Shown here: positions 1-11,300 of the stretch, in pieces
How the letters are laid out: each line of letters starts with the position of its first letter
How positions within the stretch are numbered: position 1 is the stretch's first letter
Source of the DNA: Patescibacteria group bacterium
GTDB lineage: Bacteria > Patescibacteriota > Patescibacteriia > Patescibacteriales > WJLG01
Direction of reading: 5' to 3'
DNA: 45,170 nt
NCBI GenBank assembly: GCA_028716485.1
Contig: JAQUPS010000012.1
Location: 1 to 45,170 of the forward strand
Position numbers and translations under genes: made by a program
Notes under the pieces: model-generated
Told to the model about the DNA's origin: nothing
Database searches by the model: none
What the model saw: only the letters and a program-made list of their open reading frames with translations

Positions 1-3000
1 TTAAGGCTCCCACGCTGGCGCCGATATGAAAAATGGCGCTGTTGCCATTGATGGTTATACTGTTGCCCAAATTAAGCGAGCCGGCGTATTCATCAAAGCT
101 TACCGAACTGCTGGAAATTAGGGAGTAGCCGGAAATCGACCAGTTGCCGGAAAAGCCCGCGGTAGAAGTGATCGAACCGGCGGTGAGATTGGCGGTGGCG
201 GCGGAAGAAGTCGCTCCGGAATTAAAAATCAAATTATCAGAAGCGAGCAAGGGTCCGGTCGGAGTATAGTTATTTCCGTCGTTCATATTATTGGCGTTCC
301 CCGTGCTGGAACGGCCATACCAATAACGGGTGGCGGCGGAAGTTGTCTGGACGAATTCGGTCGTGCCGCTGGCTTTGTTGCCGGCTCGGTCATAAACAAA
401 AATATTGAAAACATACTGCGTGCCGGAAGTAAGGCCGGTGATAGAAGTGGTGGTGTGGCCGAGATAAGTAATGGAACCGAGAGCCGAATCCGAAGAAGAA
501 CTGAAAAGCGTGTCAGTTTCTTTGACGCCCGAGGAGCCGGCTTTGTAATAAATTTTGTATTGATAAAAATGAGAATCCGAGGCGGCCGAGCCGAAAGCGA
601 GCGTCATCGAGCTGGTATTCTTTTTACTGAAAGTCAGACTGCCCGGCTTGGTCGGGTTGGTGGTGTCAATGGAAAAATTAGGAGTCGTGCCGTTGAAGGC
701 GGTCCAGGAGCGGGAACAGCCGTCAATGTCGCAGGCCAAGACTTGCCATTTATAATCATTGTCCGGCAGCGTGGTGATATCGACTTTTTTAACCGAGGCC
801 GGGGTTTGCCAGACGCGGGACGGGCAAGACGCCCAGGCCGTGCCCGAAGAACAAGCATTGGCCGGCGCGGTGGTTGCGGTGAGATAAGTTCCGCTCGTCG
901 AGGCTAATTGATAATACAAAGTAATAGCGTCCGATTCAGCGTCGGTAGTGGTGGCATAGAGATTAACTTCGGTTTGGCTGATGACGGCGGTGTTGCCGAG
1001 AGCGGTGGTTCCATCTGACTTATATTGATTCAAACCGGAAGGCGCGGCCGGAAAATTTTTGGTCGCGGTGGTGAATTCGGCAGTGCCGCTAGCTTTGTTG
1101 CCGTAAGTGTCATAAGCCCAGATGTTGAAAACATAATTGGCGCCGGAGAAAAGGCCGGAAATCGTGGTAGTGGCATGGCCGGAATAGGAAATCGAACCGA
1201 GCGCCGAATCCGAAGAGGAGCTGAAAACCGTATCGGTTATCTTGACGCCCGAGGTGCCGGCTTTGTAATAAATCTTGTATTGGGAAAAATGGGGATCGGC
1301 CGAAGCCGAGCTGAAAGCAAGCGTGATTGAGCCGTCATTTTTTTTGCTCAAACTTAAATTGCCCGGAACGGTCGGGGCGGTGGCGTCGATGGTGAAATTG
1401 GGGGTCGCGCCGTTGAAGGCGGTCCAGGAGCGGGAACAGCCGTCCGCGTCGCAGGCGAGCGCTTGCCATTTATAGCTATTGTCCGCGATAGTTTTTATAT
1501 CGACTTTTTTGGTGGCGGCCGGAGTCTGCCAAACGCGGGAGGGGCAAGATGCCCAGGTTGTGCCCGAAGAGCAGGCGTTGGCCGGCGCGGTCGTCGCGGT
1601 AAGATATGTTCCGCTCGTCGAAGCCAATTGATAGTAAAGCGTGATGGCGTCGGAATCGGCATCGGTGGAGGTGGCGAAAAGATTTATTTCGTTTTGATTA
1701 ATCGGGGCGCCGTTGGCAAGCGCGGTAATTCCGTCAGAGCGATATTGATTAAGGCTGCTTGGCGCGGCCGGATAATTTTTGGTGGTGATGGCGATTTCCG
1801 TAGTGCCGCTGGCTTTGTTGCCAGCCAGGTCATAGGCGTAAATATTAAAAACATATTGGACATTGGGGAATAAGCCGCTGATAGTTGTCGTAGCCGCGCC
1901 ACCGTAAGTTTTACTACCCAGATTGGCGTCGGAGGAAGAACCGAACAGAGTGTTAGTTTCTTTGACGCCTGATGATCCGGCTTTATAATAAATTTTATAT
2001 TGATAAAAATTGGTTTCCGTAGTGGCGCCGTGAAACGCCAACGTGATAGTCGTATCATTTTTTTTGCTCAAAGTCAGGCTGCCCGGCGCGGTGGGGGCGG
2101 TCGTATCCACGCTGATGTTCGGGATCACCGGATTAAACGGATTCCAATTATTGCAGCCGCTGATGCCGCAGCCCAAGACTTGCCAGCGATAACTGCCGTC
2201 CGGGACGGAATTAAGTTTCATAAACTTCGGCCCGGCCGGAGTAATATCCCGCACCTGCACGGCGTTGAGCGCCAGATAATGATAAGCGGAGCTGTGAAGA
2301 TTGATCGTTTCAGTCGCGGCGGTCGCGACAAAATCGCCATATCCATACTGGCCGGGCACGGGAGCGGCCGCGGTCATATCGAGCGAATTGGTATCGGTAA
2401 AAGAAATAGTCCCATAACTTGAATTATTATTGGTGCTGGACCAAACCTGAACCCGATACTTATGACCGACGGTCAGGCCGTGGAGCACTACCGGACGATT
2501 GCCGTTGCCGGCGCTGGTGAAATTGGCAAAATTGGCAATAATCCCGTTATAGCTGGCGATAGTCGAGCCGTCGGTTCCGATGCCTTCCGCGGAAGTGGTA
2601 AAAGTGATATTGCCGTCGCCGCTGCCGGCCAGACTGTTGGTGCCGGTAAAAGCGACTCCGTTGACGGTCTGTGAAGTGTTGGCCCAATCGTAGGCATAGA
2701 GAGTAGTGCCGGAATTATCAACATCAGTGCCGGCGCTGATGGCCGTCGGACCGGTCCAGGTCATAGCCAGGGCGGCGGCGGAAATTCCCCAAACGCGGGA
2801 AGGGCAGGAAGCATAAGCGGTGCCGGTCACGCAGGCATTGCTCGGCGCCGAGGAAGTGGAGGTGATAAAAGCGCCGCTGGTGGTGGCCAGCTGATAATAA
2901 AGGTATTTATAGGTAGTGGAGGTGGCATAAAGATTGATTTGATTTTGTTTGATCCAGGCGCCATTAGAGAGCGGCGTGGAAGTGCTGTTGCCGTATTGCT

Positions 3001-6000
3001 GCAAGCCGGTCGGGTAACTTTTGATATAAGCCGTGGCTTCAGCCGAGGCATGAGCTTTGTTGCCGTAAGTATCGTAAGCCCAGATATTAAAAACATAAGT
3101 GACGCCGGAGCTAAGTCCGGTGACGGTGGTGGTGGTATGGCCGGAATAAGTCCGGGAACTGAAAACCGTATCGCCCGGCGTAGTTGATGAACCGAAAGCC
3201 GTATCGGTTTCCGCCGCGCCCGAGCTGCCGATTTTATAATAAATCTTGTATTGGCGGAAATTGGTTTCCGCGGCGGCCGCGCCAAGATTCAAAACCACGC
3301 TGGTGCCGTCTCTTTTGTTGACGGTAAGCGATCCCAGGCCGGTCGGCGCCTGGTTGTCGATATACAAAATCGTATTGGCGGATTTGGTCGCGCCGCGATT
3401 ATCGCTGACGGTGATTCGCAAACAATAAGTATTATCCCCCGTCGGCAAATCGGTTTGGGAGAGCCAGACCGTGTTGACGGTGTTAGCGCCCGAAGAAGTC
3501 AGAATCCAGCCGGTGGAGGTGCCGATTTGATAGGCGTTTTTATTCTGGACTTTCGGGTCGCCGAACATTGCCGAAGTATTGGCATCGGTTTCATCCACTG
3601 TCGCCTTGGACGGACTGGAAAAATCGCAGCCCGCGCCAACGACATATTCCAGCTTGGCCATCAGCTGATTATCTTTATCCGCGTCATTGGCGGTAAAAGA
3701 AAGGTCCACTTTCCCCGTGCCGTCGATTCGTTGCGCCGCGGAATTGAAGGTAATCGTCGGCGTGCGGTCGGTGCGATCATAAATCAGCGAAGTGCTGGCC
3801 TTGTTGCCGGCCGAATCATAAGCCCAAAGCGAAAAACTATACCAGGTGCTGGTAGCCAATCCGGTAACGGTGGTGGAAGATTTGCCGTTAAAGGAAAGCG
3901 AACCGAGATTGGCGTCCGAACTCGAACCCCAAAGCGAATCGGTTTCATGGATTGCGGTGGTGGAGCCGGTGCGATAATATATTTTGTATTGATAAAAATT
4001 AATTTCAGTCGCGGCGGCCGGGAATCCCAGTTTGATGGAAGTGGAAGAGGAAGCGATGCGGGTCAGAGTATTGGTGAAAGTCGGAACGACGGTATCGACT
4101 TTAAAATTCGGCGCCGAAGCGCTGAAAACTGTCCAAGCGCGGGCGCAGCCGTCAGTATCGCAGGCGATCGCCTGCCATTTGTAGCCGGTAGCGGAATCGG
4201 GAATTGATTTTATGTCAGCCTTGATCGCTTTAGTCGAGTACCAAATCCGGCTCGGACAACTTGTGTAAGCCGTGCCCGAAGAGCAAGCATTAGCCGGCGT
4301 AGTCGTCGCGGCAAGGAAAGTTCCGGAAGTGGTGGCTAATTGATAATAAATGGTAATCAGGTCAGCGTCGGCATCGGTGGAAGTGGCGTAGAGATTCACT
4401 TCGTTCTGGTTAGTCCAGCCGCCCTTGGTTATCAGCGTGCTTCCGTCAGCTTTATATTGCTGGACATTGGTACTGCTCGTTGCCAGCACGGCCGGAAAAT
4501 TTTTGGTCGTCTGGACAAATTCGGTCGTGCCGCTAGCCTTGTTGCCGGCCTTATCATAAGCCCAGATATTAAAAACGTATTGGGTGCCGGCATTAAGTCC
4601 GGTGATGGCGGTGGTGGCGTGGCCGGAATAAGTAATCGAGCCTAACGCGGCATCGCCCGGACTGGTCGATGAGCCGAAAAGCGTGTCGGTTATTTTGACG
4701 CCTGACGACCCGGCTTTGTAGAAAATTTTGTATTGATAAAAATTGGTCTCGGTGGTGGCGCCGTTGAAATTAACCGTGACGCCGGTGTTATTTTTTTTAT
4801 TCAAAGTCAGGCTGCCCGGGGCGGTGGGAGGAGTGGTATCAAGGCTGAAATTCGGCGTCGTCACATTAAACACCTTCCAGGCCTTGGAACAGGTGTTGAG
4901 ATTGCAGGCCAGGGCTTGCCATTTATAATCGTTGGACGGAATGCCGGTAATATCCGCTTTGACCAAGCGGCTGGAATACCAAATTTTTCCCGGACAGCTG
5001 CCGTAGGCCGTCCCGGTTGAACAAGGACTGGCCGGCGTGGTGGTGGCCGTAATCAGAGTTCCGGAAGTCGAAGCCAATTGGTAGTAAATCGTCGGCGTGC
5101 CGTTTTGCCCGTTGGTGGAAGTGGCATAAAGATTAACTTCCGCCGCATTCAACCAGCCGCCATTGATAATATTAGTCGAGCCGTCGGATTTATACTGAGC
5201 CAAATCTTCGGCAACCGGCGGAGCGGTGGTATTTACCAATTCAACCGTGCCGCTCGCTTTATTGCCGTAAGCGTCATAGGCCCAGATATTATAAACATAG
5301 CGGGTGCTGAACTGCAGGCCGGAAATGGTGGTGGTGGAATGGCTTAAATAAGTTTTTGAGCCGAGCGCGGCGTCGCCCGGGGAGGTGGAAGAGCTGAACT
5401 CGGTATCGGTTTCCCTGGCGCCCGAGGAGCCGATTTTGTAGAAAATTTTGTAGCGCGAAAAATTCGTTTCCGTCGTGGCTGAATTAAAATTGATGGTGAT
5501 AGTCGTGTTATTATATTTATTCACCGTCAGCGGGCCGGGCGCTGTCGGCGCTTTGTTGTCGATATAAAGCGAGGAGGTGGACACGGCGGTCGCGCCTTTA
5601 TTATCACTGACCGTAAGCCTAAGGCAATATGTTCCGTCGGCGGTCGGCAAATCGGTTTTCGCGAGCCAAACCGTGTTGACGGTGTTGGCGCCGGAAGAAG
5701 TGATGATCCAGCCGGTGCTGGTGCCGATCTGATAAGTATTTTTATTCTGCACTTTGGGGTCGCCGTAAGTGGCGGTGGTGGCCGCGTCGGTTTCATCGAG
5801 CGCGGCCTGATTGGCCGAAGTATGGCATAAGGCATCGGCGAAATATTCCACCCGAGCCATCAGCTGGATATCTTTATCCGGATCATTGGTCGTGAAAGAA
5901 ATATCGACTTTACCCGAGGCATCGACGCGTTCGGCGCGGGAATTAATCGCCAGCGTCGGCGAGCGGTCGGTGCGATCCCACATTAAAGTCGTGCTGGCTT

Positions 6001-8110
6001 TGTTGCCGATCTGGTCATAGGCCCAGAGGGAAAAACTGTAGGTGGTCACCGCGGCAAGCCCGGTGATGGTGGTGGAAGATTTGCCGTTAAAGGTCTGGGA
6101 GCCGAGATTGGCGTCCGAACTCGAACCCCAAAGCGAATCGGTTTCGTGGATTTTCGTGGTCGAGCCGATTTTATAATATATTTTGTATTGATAAAAAAAG
6201 GCTTCGGTGGCCGCGGTCGGGAAACCGAGCTTGATGGAAGCGGTGGTGGAAGCGATGCGGGTCAAGGTGTTGGTGAAGGCCGGGGCAGTGGCGTCGATTT
6301 TGATATTCGGCGTCGTCCCGTTGAACGCTGTCCAGCTTTTCGCGCAGCCGTCGGCGTCGCAAGCCAAAACCTGCCATTTATAATTACCGTCGGGAATGGC
6401 GGTGATATCGGCTTTCTTGGTAGCCGCCGGCGTCTGCCAGACCCGGGCGGGACAAGCCGCCCAGGCCGCGCCTGAAGAGCAGGCGCCCGCCGGCGTGGTA
6501 GTGACCGTGATGTATGTTCCCGAAGTGGTAGCTAATTGATAATACAAAGTGATAGCGTCGGAATCGGCGTCGGTGGAGGTGGAGAAAAGTTTTACTTCAT
6601 TCTGATTAGTGAAAGCGCTATTGGCAATCAAGGTCGCGCCGTCGGATTTGTATTGATTCAAGCTGCTGGCTGAAGCCGGAAAATTTTTGGTCGTCTGGAC
6701 AAATTCGGTCGTGCCGCTGGCTTTGTTGCCGGCCTTGTCATAAGCCCAGATATTGAAAACGTACTGGGTATTAACGGAAAGTCCGGTAACAGTGGTAGTG
6801 GAATGATGCGAAAGGGTCGAAGTGCCCAGGGCCGTGTCGCCGGGGCTGGTGGAGGAGCCGAAAAGCGTGTCGCTTATCTTAAGACCCGAAGCGCCGGCTT
6901 TATAGAAAATCTTATATTGGTAAAAATTGGTATCAGTGGAAGTCGCGGCGAATTTCAATGTGACGCTTGAATCGTTTTTTTTGCTTAAAGTCAGGGAGCC
7001 GGGAACGGTGGGGTTGGTGGTATCAATTCTGATGTTCGGCGTGCTGGCGTTGAAGGCGGTCCAGGCGGAACAGCCGTCCGAAGTGCAGGCCAGGGCTTGC
7101 CATTTATAATTGCCGTCCGGAACAGTGTTAATTTTCATATACTTCGGCTCGGTGGCGGCTACGGTCGTGTCGCGCAATTGCATCGCGTTCAAAATACCCT
7201 GGTAATAACCCGCGCCCGACGGCGTGACGGTAATGGCCTGCGTCGTCCCGTTGGCGGTAAAGGTTCCGGTGACATATTGTCCCACGCCAGAGCTATTGGT
7301 AATGTTGTCATCAACGGTAACATTATTGGTGGCCGCGTAATTTGTCGTACCCGGGTCGTAATAAGAATCATTGGCCCACAATTGGACTTTATACGAATGG
7401 CCGCTCGTTAAATTATTCAAAGTCAAGGTCCAGGCGGTTGCGACATAATACTGGCCGATCAAACCGGACAGGACATTCTGATAAGCGGCGGAAAGCAAAG
7501 CTGAATCGCCGTAAACAACATTGGAAGTATTTGGTCCGGAAGTGTTCACTGTCAGATCGGAAGACGCGCCGACATTGCCATTGCTGACATTGGTGCCGAC
7601 AAAGGCGACGCCGTTCAATGTCTGGTTTATATTCGACCAGGCGTAAGCGTATTTCAACGTTCCATCCGTCTTAACATCGGTATCCCCGGAAATATTCGTT
7701 GCCGTTCCCCAGGTTATGCCGGTACCGCCGCCGCCCGCGGAGGTGGCGCCCCAGACTCGGGAGGGACAAGAAGCCCAGGCCGTGCCCGACGAACATACGG
7801 TGCTCGGCGTAGAAGTAGAGGAAATAAAAGTGCCGCTGGTGGTGGCGAGCTGATAATAAATTATCACCGCTTTATGGTCGGTATTGTCGGTCGAGGTGGC
7901 ATAAAGGTTGATTTGATTCTGCTTAAGATAGCCGCCGTTAGCGAGCGGCGTGGAAGTGCTTGAACCGTATTGGTTCATCGTCGCGGCGCTGGGCGCGGGC
8001 GGCTTGGCCGCCTGGGCGATAAAAAAACCAACAGCCAAAATCAGCCCGCTCGCCGCCAGGACGGACAGGATTATCTTTATTTTTTTATTTTTTAATAGCT
8101 GCTTAAACAT
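1..8110 (-). CDS. Giant modular cell-surface protein with FN3-like repeats (partial, C-terminus beyond left edge)
   Basis: One uninterrupted frame runs from an ATG at 8110 to the left edge, at least 2,703 codons; I checked the frame at several points (about 7738, 4189, 2758, 760 and 358). Residues 1-10 are basic and about 11-32 form a hydrophobic anchor or signal. The rest alternates three module types: about nine fibronectin-III-like domains (signature YKIFYKAG ... YVFNIWAYDKAGNKASG), about seven four-cysteine modules (Y-Q-L-A-T-T-S-G, then C-S-S-G-x-A-W-x-S-C-P, then Y-K-W-Q-A-L-A-C-D-x-D-G-C), and two two-cysteine modules ending TYCLRLTVSDN. Two four-cysteine modules (nt about 7735-7165 and 2760-2250) carry an inserted jelly-roll-like domain. 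From nt about 335 a different beta-rich domain starts (RYWYG). Probable role is adhesion or surface layer; that is inference from architecture. The start has no Shine-Dalgarno. Confidence 0.85.
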   Translation of the reverse strand, partial: MFKQLLKNKKIKIILSVLAASGLILAVGFFIAQAAKPPAPSAATMNQYGSSTSTPLANGGYLKQNQINLYATSTDNTDHKAVIIYYQLATTSGTFISSTSTPSTVCSSGTAWASCPSRVWGATSAGGGGTGITWGTATNISGDTDVKTDGTLKYAYAWSNINQTLNGVAFVGTNVSNGNVGASSDLTVNTSGPNTSNVVYGDSALLSAAYQNVLSGLIGQYYVATAWTLTLNNLTSGHSYKVQLWANDSYYDPGTTNYAATNNVTVDDNITNSSGVGQYVTGTFTANGTTQAITVTPSGAGYYQGILNAMQLRDTTVAATEPKYMKINTVPDGNYKWQALACTSDGCSAWTAFNASTPNIRIDTTNPTVPGSLTLSKKNDSSVTLKFAATSTDTNFYQYKIFYKAGASGLKISDTLFGSSTSPGDTALGTSTLSHHSTTTVTGLSVNTQYVFNIWAYDKAGNKASGTTEFVQTTKNFPASASSLNQYKSDGATLIANSAFTNQNEVKLFSTSTDADSDAITLYYQLATTSGTYITVTTTPAGACSSGAAWAACPARVWQTPAATKKADITAIPDGNYKWQVLACDADGCAKSWTAFNGTTPNIKIDATAPAFTNTLTRIASTTASIKLGFPTAATEAFFYQYKIYYKIGSTTKIHETDSLWGSSSDANLGSQTFNGKSSTTITGLAAVTTYSFSLWAYDQIGNKASTTLMWDRTDRSPTLAINSRAERVDASGKVDISFTTNDPDKDIQLMARVEYFADALCHTSANQAALDETDAATTATYGDPKVQNKNTYQIGTSTGWIITSSGANTVNTVWLAKTDLPTADGTYCLRLTVSDNKGATAVSTSSLYIDNKAPTAPGPLTVNKYNNTTITINFNSATTETNFSRYKIFYKIGSSGARETDTEFSSSTSPGDAALGSKTYLSHSTTTISGLQFSTRYVYNIWAYDAYGNKASGTVELVNTTAPPVAEDLAQYKSDGSTNIINGGWLNAAEVNLYATSTNGQNGTPTIYYQLASTSGTLITATTTPASPCSTGTAYGSCPGKIWYSSRLVKADITGIPSNDYKWQALACNLNTCSKAWKVFNVTTPNFSLDTTPPTAPGSLTLNKKNNTGVTVNFNGATTETNFYQYKIFYKAGSSGVKITDTLFGSSTSPGDAALGSITYSGHATTAITGLNAGTQYVFNIWAYDKAGNKASGTTEFVQTTKNFPAVLATSSTNVQQYKADGSTLITKGGWTNQNEVNLYATSTDADADLITIYYQLATTSGTFLAATTTPANACSSGTAYTSCPSRIWYSTKAIKADIKSIPDSATGYKWQAIACDTDGCARAWTVFSASAPNFKVDTVVPTFTNTLTRIASSSTSIKLGFPAAATEINFYQYKIYYRTGSTTAIHETDSLWGSSSDANLGSLSFNGKSSTTVTGLATSTWYSFSLWAYDSAGNKASTSLIYDRTDRTPTITFNSAAQRIDGTGKVDLSFTANDADKDNQLMAKLEYVVGAGCDFSSPSKATVDETDANTSAMFGDPKVQNKNAYQIGTSTGWILTSSGANTVNTVWLSQTDLPTGDNTYCLRITVSDNRGATKSANTILYIDNQAPTGLGSLTVNKRDGTSVVLNLGAAAAETNFRQYKIYYKIGSSGAAETDTAFGSSTTPGDTVFSSRTYSGHTTTTVTGLSSGVTYVFNIWAYDTYGNKAHASAEATAYIKSYPTGLQQYGNSTSTPLSNGAWIKQNQINLYATSTTYKYLYYQLATTSGAFITSTSSAPSNACVTGTAYASCPSRVWGISAAALAMTWTGPTAISAGTDVDNSGTTLYAYDWANTSQTVNGVAFTGTNSLAGSGDGNITFTTSAEGIGTDGSTIASYNGIIANFANFTSAGNGNRPVVLHGLTVGHKYRVQVWSSTNNNSSYGTISFTDTNSLDMTAAAPVPGQYGYGDFVATAATETINLHSSAYHYLALNAVQVRDITPAGPKFMKLNSVPDGSYRWQVLGCGISGCNNWNPFNPVIPNISVDTTAPTAPGSLTLSKKNDTTITLAFHGATTETNFYQYKIYYKAGSSGVKETNTLFGSSSDANLGSKTYGGAATTTISGLFPNVQYVFNIYAYDLAGNKASGTTEIAITTKNYPAAPSSLNQYRSDGITALANGAPINQNEINLFATSTDADSDAITLYYQLASTSGTYLTATTAPANACSSGTTWASCPSRVWQTPAATKKVDIKTIADNSYKWQALACDADGCSRSWTAFNGATPNFTIDATAPTVPGNLSLSKKNDGSITLAFSSASADPHFSQYKIYYKAGTSGVKITDTVFSSSSDSALGSISYSGHATTTISGLFSGANYVFNIWAYDTYGNKASGTAEFTTATKNFPAAPSGLNQYKSDGTTALGNTAVISQTEVNLYATTTDAESDAITLYYQLASTSGTYLTATTAPANACSSGTAWASCPSRVWQTPASVKKVDITTLPDNDYKWQVLACDIDGCSRSWTAFNGTTPNFSIDTTNPTKPGSLTFSKKNTSSMTLAFGSAASDSHFYQYKIYYKAGSSGVKETDTLFSSSSDSALGSITYLGHTTTSITGLTSGTQYVFNIFVYDRAGNKASGTTEFVQTTSAATRYWYGRSSTGNANNMNDGNNYTPTGPLLASDNLIFNSGATSSAATANLTAGSITSTAGFSGNWSISGYSLISSSSVSFDEYAGSLNLGNSITINGNSAIFHIGASVGAL
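301..1740 (-). repeat. Tandem ~720-bp coding repeats inside the giant surface gene
   Basis: The stretches around 661-740 and 1381-1460 are nearly identical base for base and lie 720 bp apart, encoding the same FN3 plus four-cysteine pair (about 240 residues). Further, more diverged copies continue towards 8110. The clean 3-multiple spacing keeps the frame, as expected for unequal recombination within a repeat protein gene. Confidence 0.75.
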
Positions 8111-8146
8111 TTGGCGGTTTTTCTGATAAATACGGGATAAAATATT

Positions 8147-8292
8147 AATTTTAAATTTTAAAATAAATCAAAAAATTAAAATCTTAAATTTGGTTCCCGT
8201 ACAAGCCCCTCGTTAGAGGAGCGCGGCGATGATCGGCGTATTTCACAATCTTTTAAATTTGGTATTTGAAATTTATTTTAAAATTTAAAATT
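8147..8292. repeat. 22-bp perfect inverted repeat in the gap between the two surface genes
   Basis: Positions 8147-8168 are the exact reverse complement of 8271-8292 (AT-only words of the AAATTTTAAA type), separated by about 100 bases that hold a GC-richer core with a small CCTC-GTTA-GAGG hairpin near 8197-8220. The arms flank the whole spacer between the end of the 8317-14019 gene and the start of the 8110 gene. No promoter consensus is obvious. Confidence 0.85.
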
Positions 8293-8316
8293 GAGATTTG
8301 TGATTTTAAAATTTTT

Positions 8317-11300
8317 CTATCCTCCCCCGTTGTCATTCCGCCAGCGGTAATGCTGCTGGTCGAGCCAGCTTTTGCGGATCTGAAAAATATTGCTATACGA
8401 ATCTTCGGCAGTGCGCAAGGAGGCGTCGGTGGAATAAAGTTCGCCGGAATAATTGACCGAGGAAGTAGTGAAGGAATTGGCAAAGATGATTTTAAAATCA
8501 ACCGTGCATAAATCAGCGGCGCAAGTGGAAGTGCTCTGCGGCGAAACGGCCGCCGCGCCGTTGGCGTCAGCGCCGGTTTCGGCAAAAACGCCGGTCGAGC
8601 GCGTCCAGGTGAATTTCAAATCATCAAATGGCGAAGAATAATCCAAGCTGTCGGCCAAGCGCAAAGTCACGTCGGTAAGCGCCGCATAACCGTCGACATC
8701 GGCAATCTTGGCGCGGAAATTCCAGGCGCTGGAATTATCAGCCACGGCAATATTGGTTGTCGTGCCGGTGCTTTCCGGATTAACAAACTGCAAAGATTTA
8801 TTGGTCAAATCCGCGTCGGTTTTCGCCGTCACTTCCGTGGCCATCGCCGTATTGCCGAAAGAATCATAAGCCCAGATATTAAAAACGTAATGGGTGTCGG
8901 CGCTTAAGCCACTGACAATCACCGAGCTGGAGCCGTTGAAATCATAAGCGTTCAAAGCCGAATTAACGAACTGCGTATCGCCAGTCGTCACGCCGCTGGT
9001 GCCGGCTTTGTAGAAAATTTTATAAGCGTTAGCTGCCGGTTCGTTGCTGTCCTGGGCAAAATGGGTAATCGGCAAAAGAAGCTGAAGCGATGTTTCCGTT
9101 GAACTGCCGACTGTCAAATTTCCCGAGACGCTCGGCTTGACATTGTCGAGGACGACGACAATGGTTGACGAAACAATCTGATCATCCACGCCGTCATTGG
9201 CGGTGAGGCGCAGGCAATAAGTGCTGCTGGCCGCCGGAACATCGGTTGCCGAGAGCCAGTCGAAGTTAATCGTATTCTCGCCGGTGGAAGTCAAAATATA
9301 ATACGAACTGGTGCCGATACGATAAGTTTCACTGTTGTCGCGCTGAACTGTGCCGAAAGTCGCGGTCAGATTATTGGCATCAATAGTCGCCAAACTCGCC
9401 GAAGTAAAATCACATAAGGAGCCGGCCTGATATTCCAGCTTGGCGCGCAACGTGTTGTCGTCATTGGCGTCATCGGCGGTGAAAGAAATATCCACCCGGC
9501 CGCTGCCGTCGGTTTTTTCCGCGGCCGAATTGAAAGAAGCGGTCGGCGGGTCATTGGCAATCACATCGATGCCCGCGGTCGAGCTGGAACGGTTGCCGAA
9601 AGCATCGTAAGCGAAAAGATTGAAAGTATATTTTAAGCCGGCAGTCAGACCATTGATAGTCGTGGTGGTGGCGCGGTTAAAATTCGCGCTGGCCAAATTA
9701 GCGTCCGATGAAGATCCGAATAAATTTCCGGCTTCGGTAACGGGCGCGCCGTCGTATAGCTTGTAATAAATTTTATATTGCCGGAAATGGGAATCAGTGG
9801 AAGTGGCGGCGAATTTCAAAGTCACACTCGCGCCCGTTTTTGACGACAAAGTTAAATTACCCGGAACAGTCGGCGCCGCGTTATCGATCACCACCGTCGT
9901 CGTCGCCGGCGCAGTCTGGTCGCTGATATTGTCATTGGCAGTCAGGCGCAAGCAATAAGTTCCATCGCCAGCCGGCAAATCCGTTTTGGAAAGCCAGTCG
10001 AATAAAATATTATTCGTTCCGGAAGCGGTATCGATCCAGCCGGTCGAGGTGCCGATTTGATAAATATTTTTATTGGCGATCACCGGCAAACCCAAATCAG
10101 CGCTGACAAAAGTTTCGTCTAAAAGCGGCGCCAGCGGCGAACCGAAATCGCAATGACCGCCCGACTGCGCCACATATTCGATTTTGGCGCGGCAATTATC
10201 GCGGCTTAAATCATTGATGGCGATGGAAACATTAATTTTCCCCGAGCGGTCGGATTTCTCCGCGGCCGAATTGATAATGCCGGTCGGCGGACCTTCGATT
10301 TGCTGGGCGCCGAAAGCGAAAGTCGGATCAGGATAAGAATAATTTCTCGTCTGTACCGCGCCGAATAAATTGGTTTCCGCTCCCCCGCCCGCGGCGCTCG
10401 TGTCTTCATAGTAAGCGTAAAACGGTTTTCCATTAGTGGAAATAATTCTTGAACCGGCCAGATAAGTCGTGGCGTCGGCCGCGCCGAAATAAGCTTTGCC
10501 CGGATAATTTCCAACACCCAAGCAAGTCGAGCTGGAAACGAAATTATTATTCTGGTCATAAACGCTCAACTCAACCGTGCCGGATTCGGGCGCGCAGACT
10601 ACCGCGATATGCGCCGCGTTGGTGGGCAGCATATACTCGGCGGAAAATTCTTTGAACGGCAGAAACATCGTCGACTCGGTGCTGGTTCCTTCGTCCTGCT
10701 GGATAGCGTTGATCGCGCCGCTGATATTGCCGAGGCGAACGGCGTTGCCCGCGCCCTTTACTTCGCCGGTACAGATTTGATTGGTTTGCATTGCTCCCCG
10801 CGCCAAAGAAGAAATGGTCGTTGAAGAATTATTAGAACAATAAATGGAGAAAGAAGACGCGGAACCGGCGCCGATTAAATTGTATCTGGACTTCACGCCG
10901 TAAAGGTCGCTATTGCCAGCCGGATAGCCGAGTAAACTGTCGCCCGGGCCGCTATTGGCGAATGAAAATAAAACCGGTTTGGTCGCTTCCACGATGGCAA
11001 TGCTGTCGGTGGCGATATCCTGCGTTGCCATCCAGGCGCTGCCCGCCGCCACGGAATGAGTTTGTTTCAATGTCGCGCCGTCATAAATCGTGGTGGTGGC
11101 GTCGGCGAACGGCGCGTAGACATTAAAATTTTCCGCGTGCCGAAAAGAAGGAATGACAAAGCTTGTGCCGGTAAAAGAAATCGGAAGCGCCGATTCCAAA
11201 GCCGCGCCCCCTGATAATTTCGCCATCAGCGGACCTTTGGCTTTGATGACTGAATTCGAATTAAAGCCGGTGAACACGGCGGTCTGCTGGCGATTCAAAT

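Noticed and set aside
455-7587. Many plus-strand reading frames of 60-318 codons across 1-7600
   Set aside because: They are antisense to a single continuous minus-strand frame of >2,700 codons with clear FN3-like repeats; their length reflects the GC-biased repeat codons.
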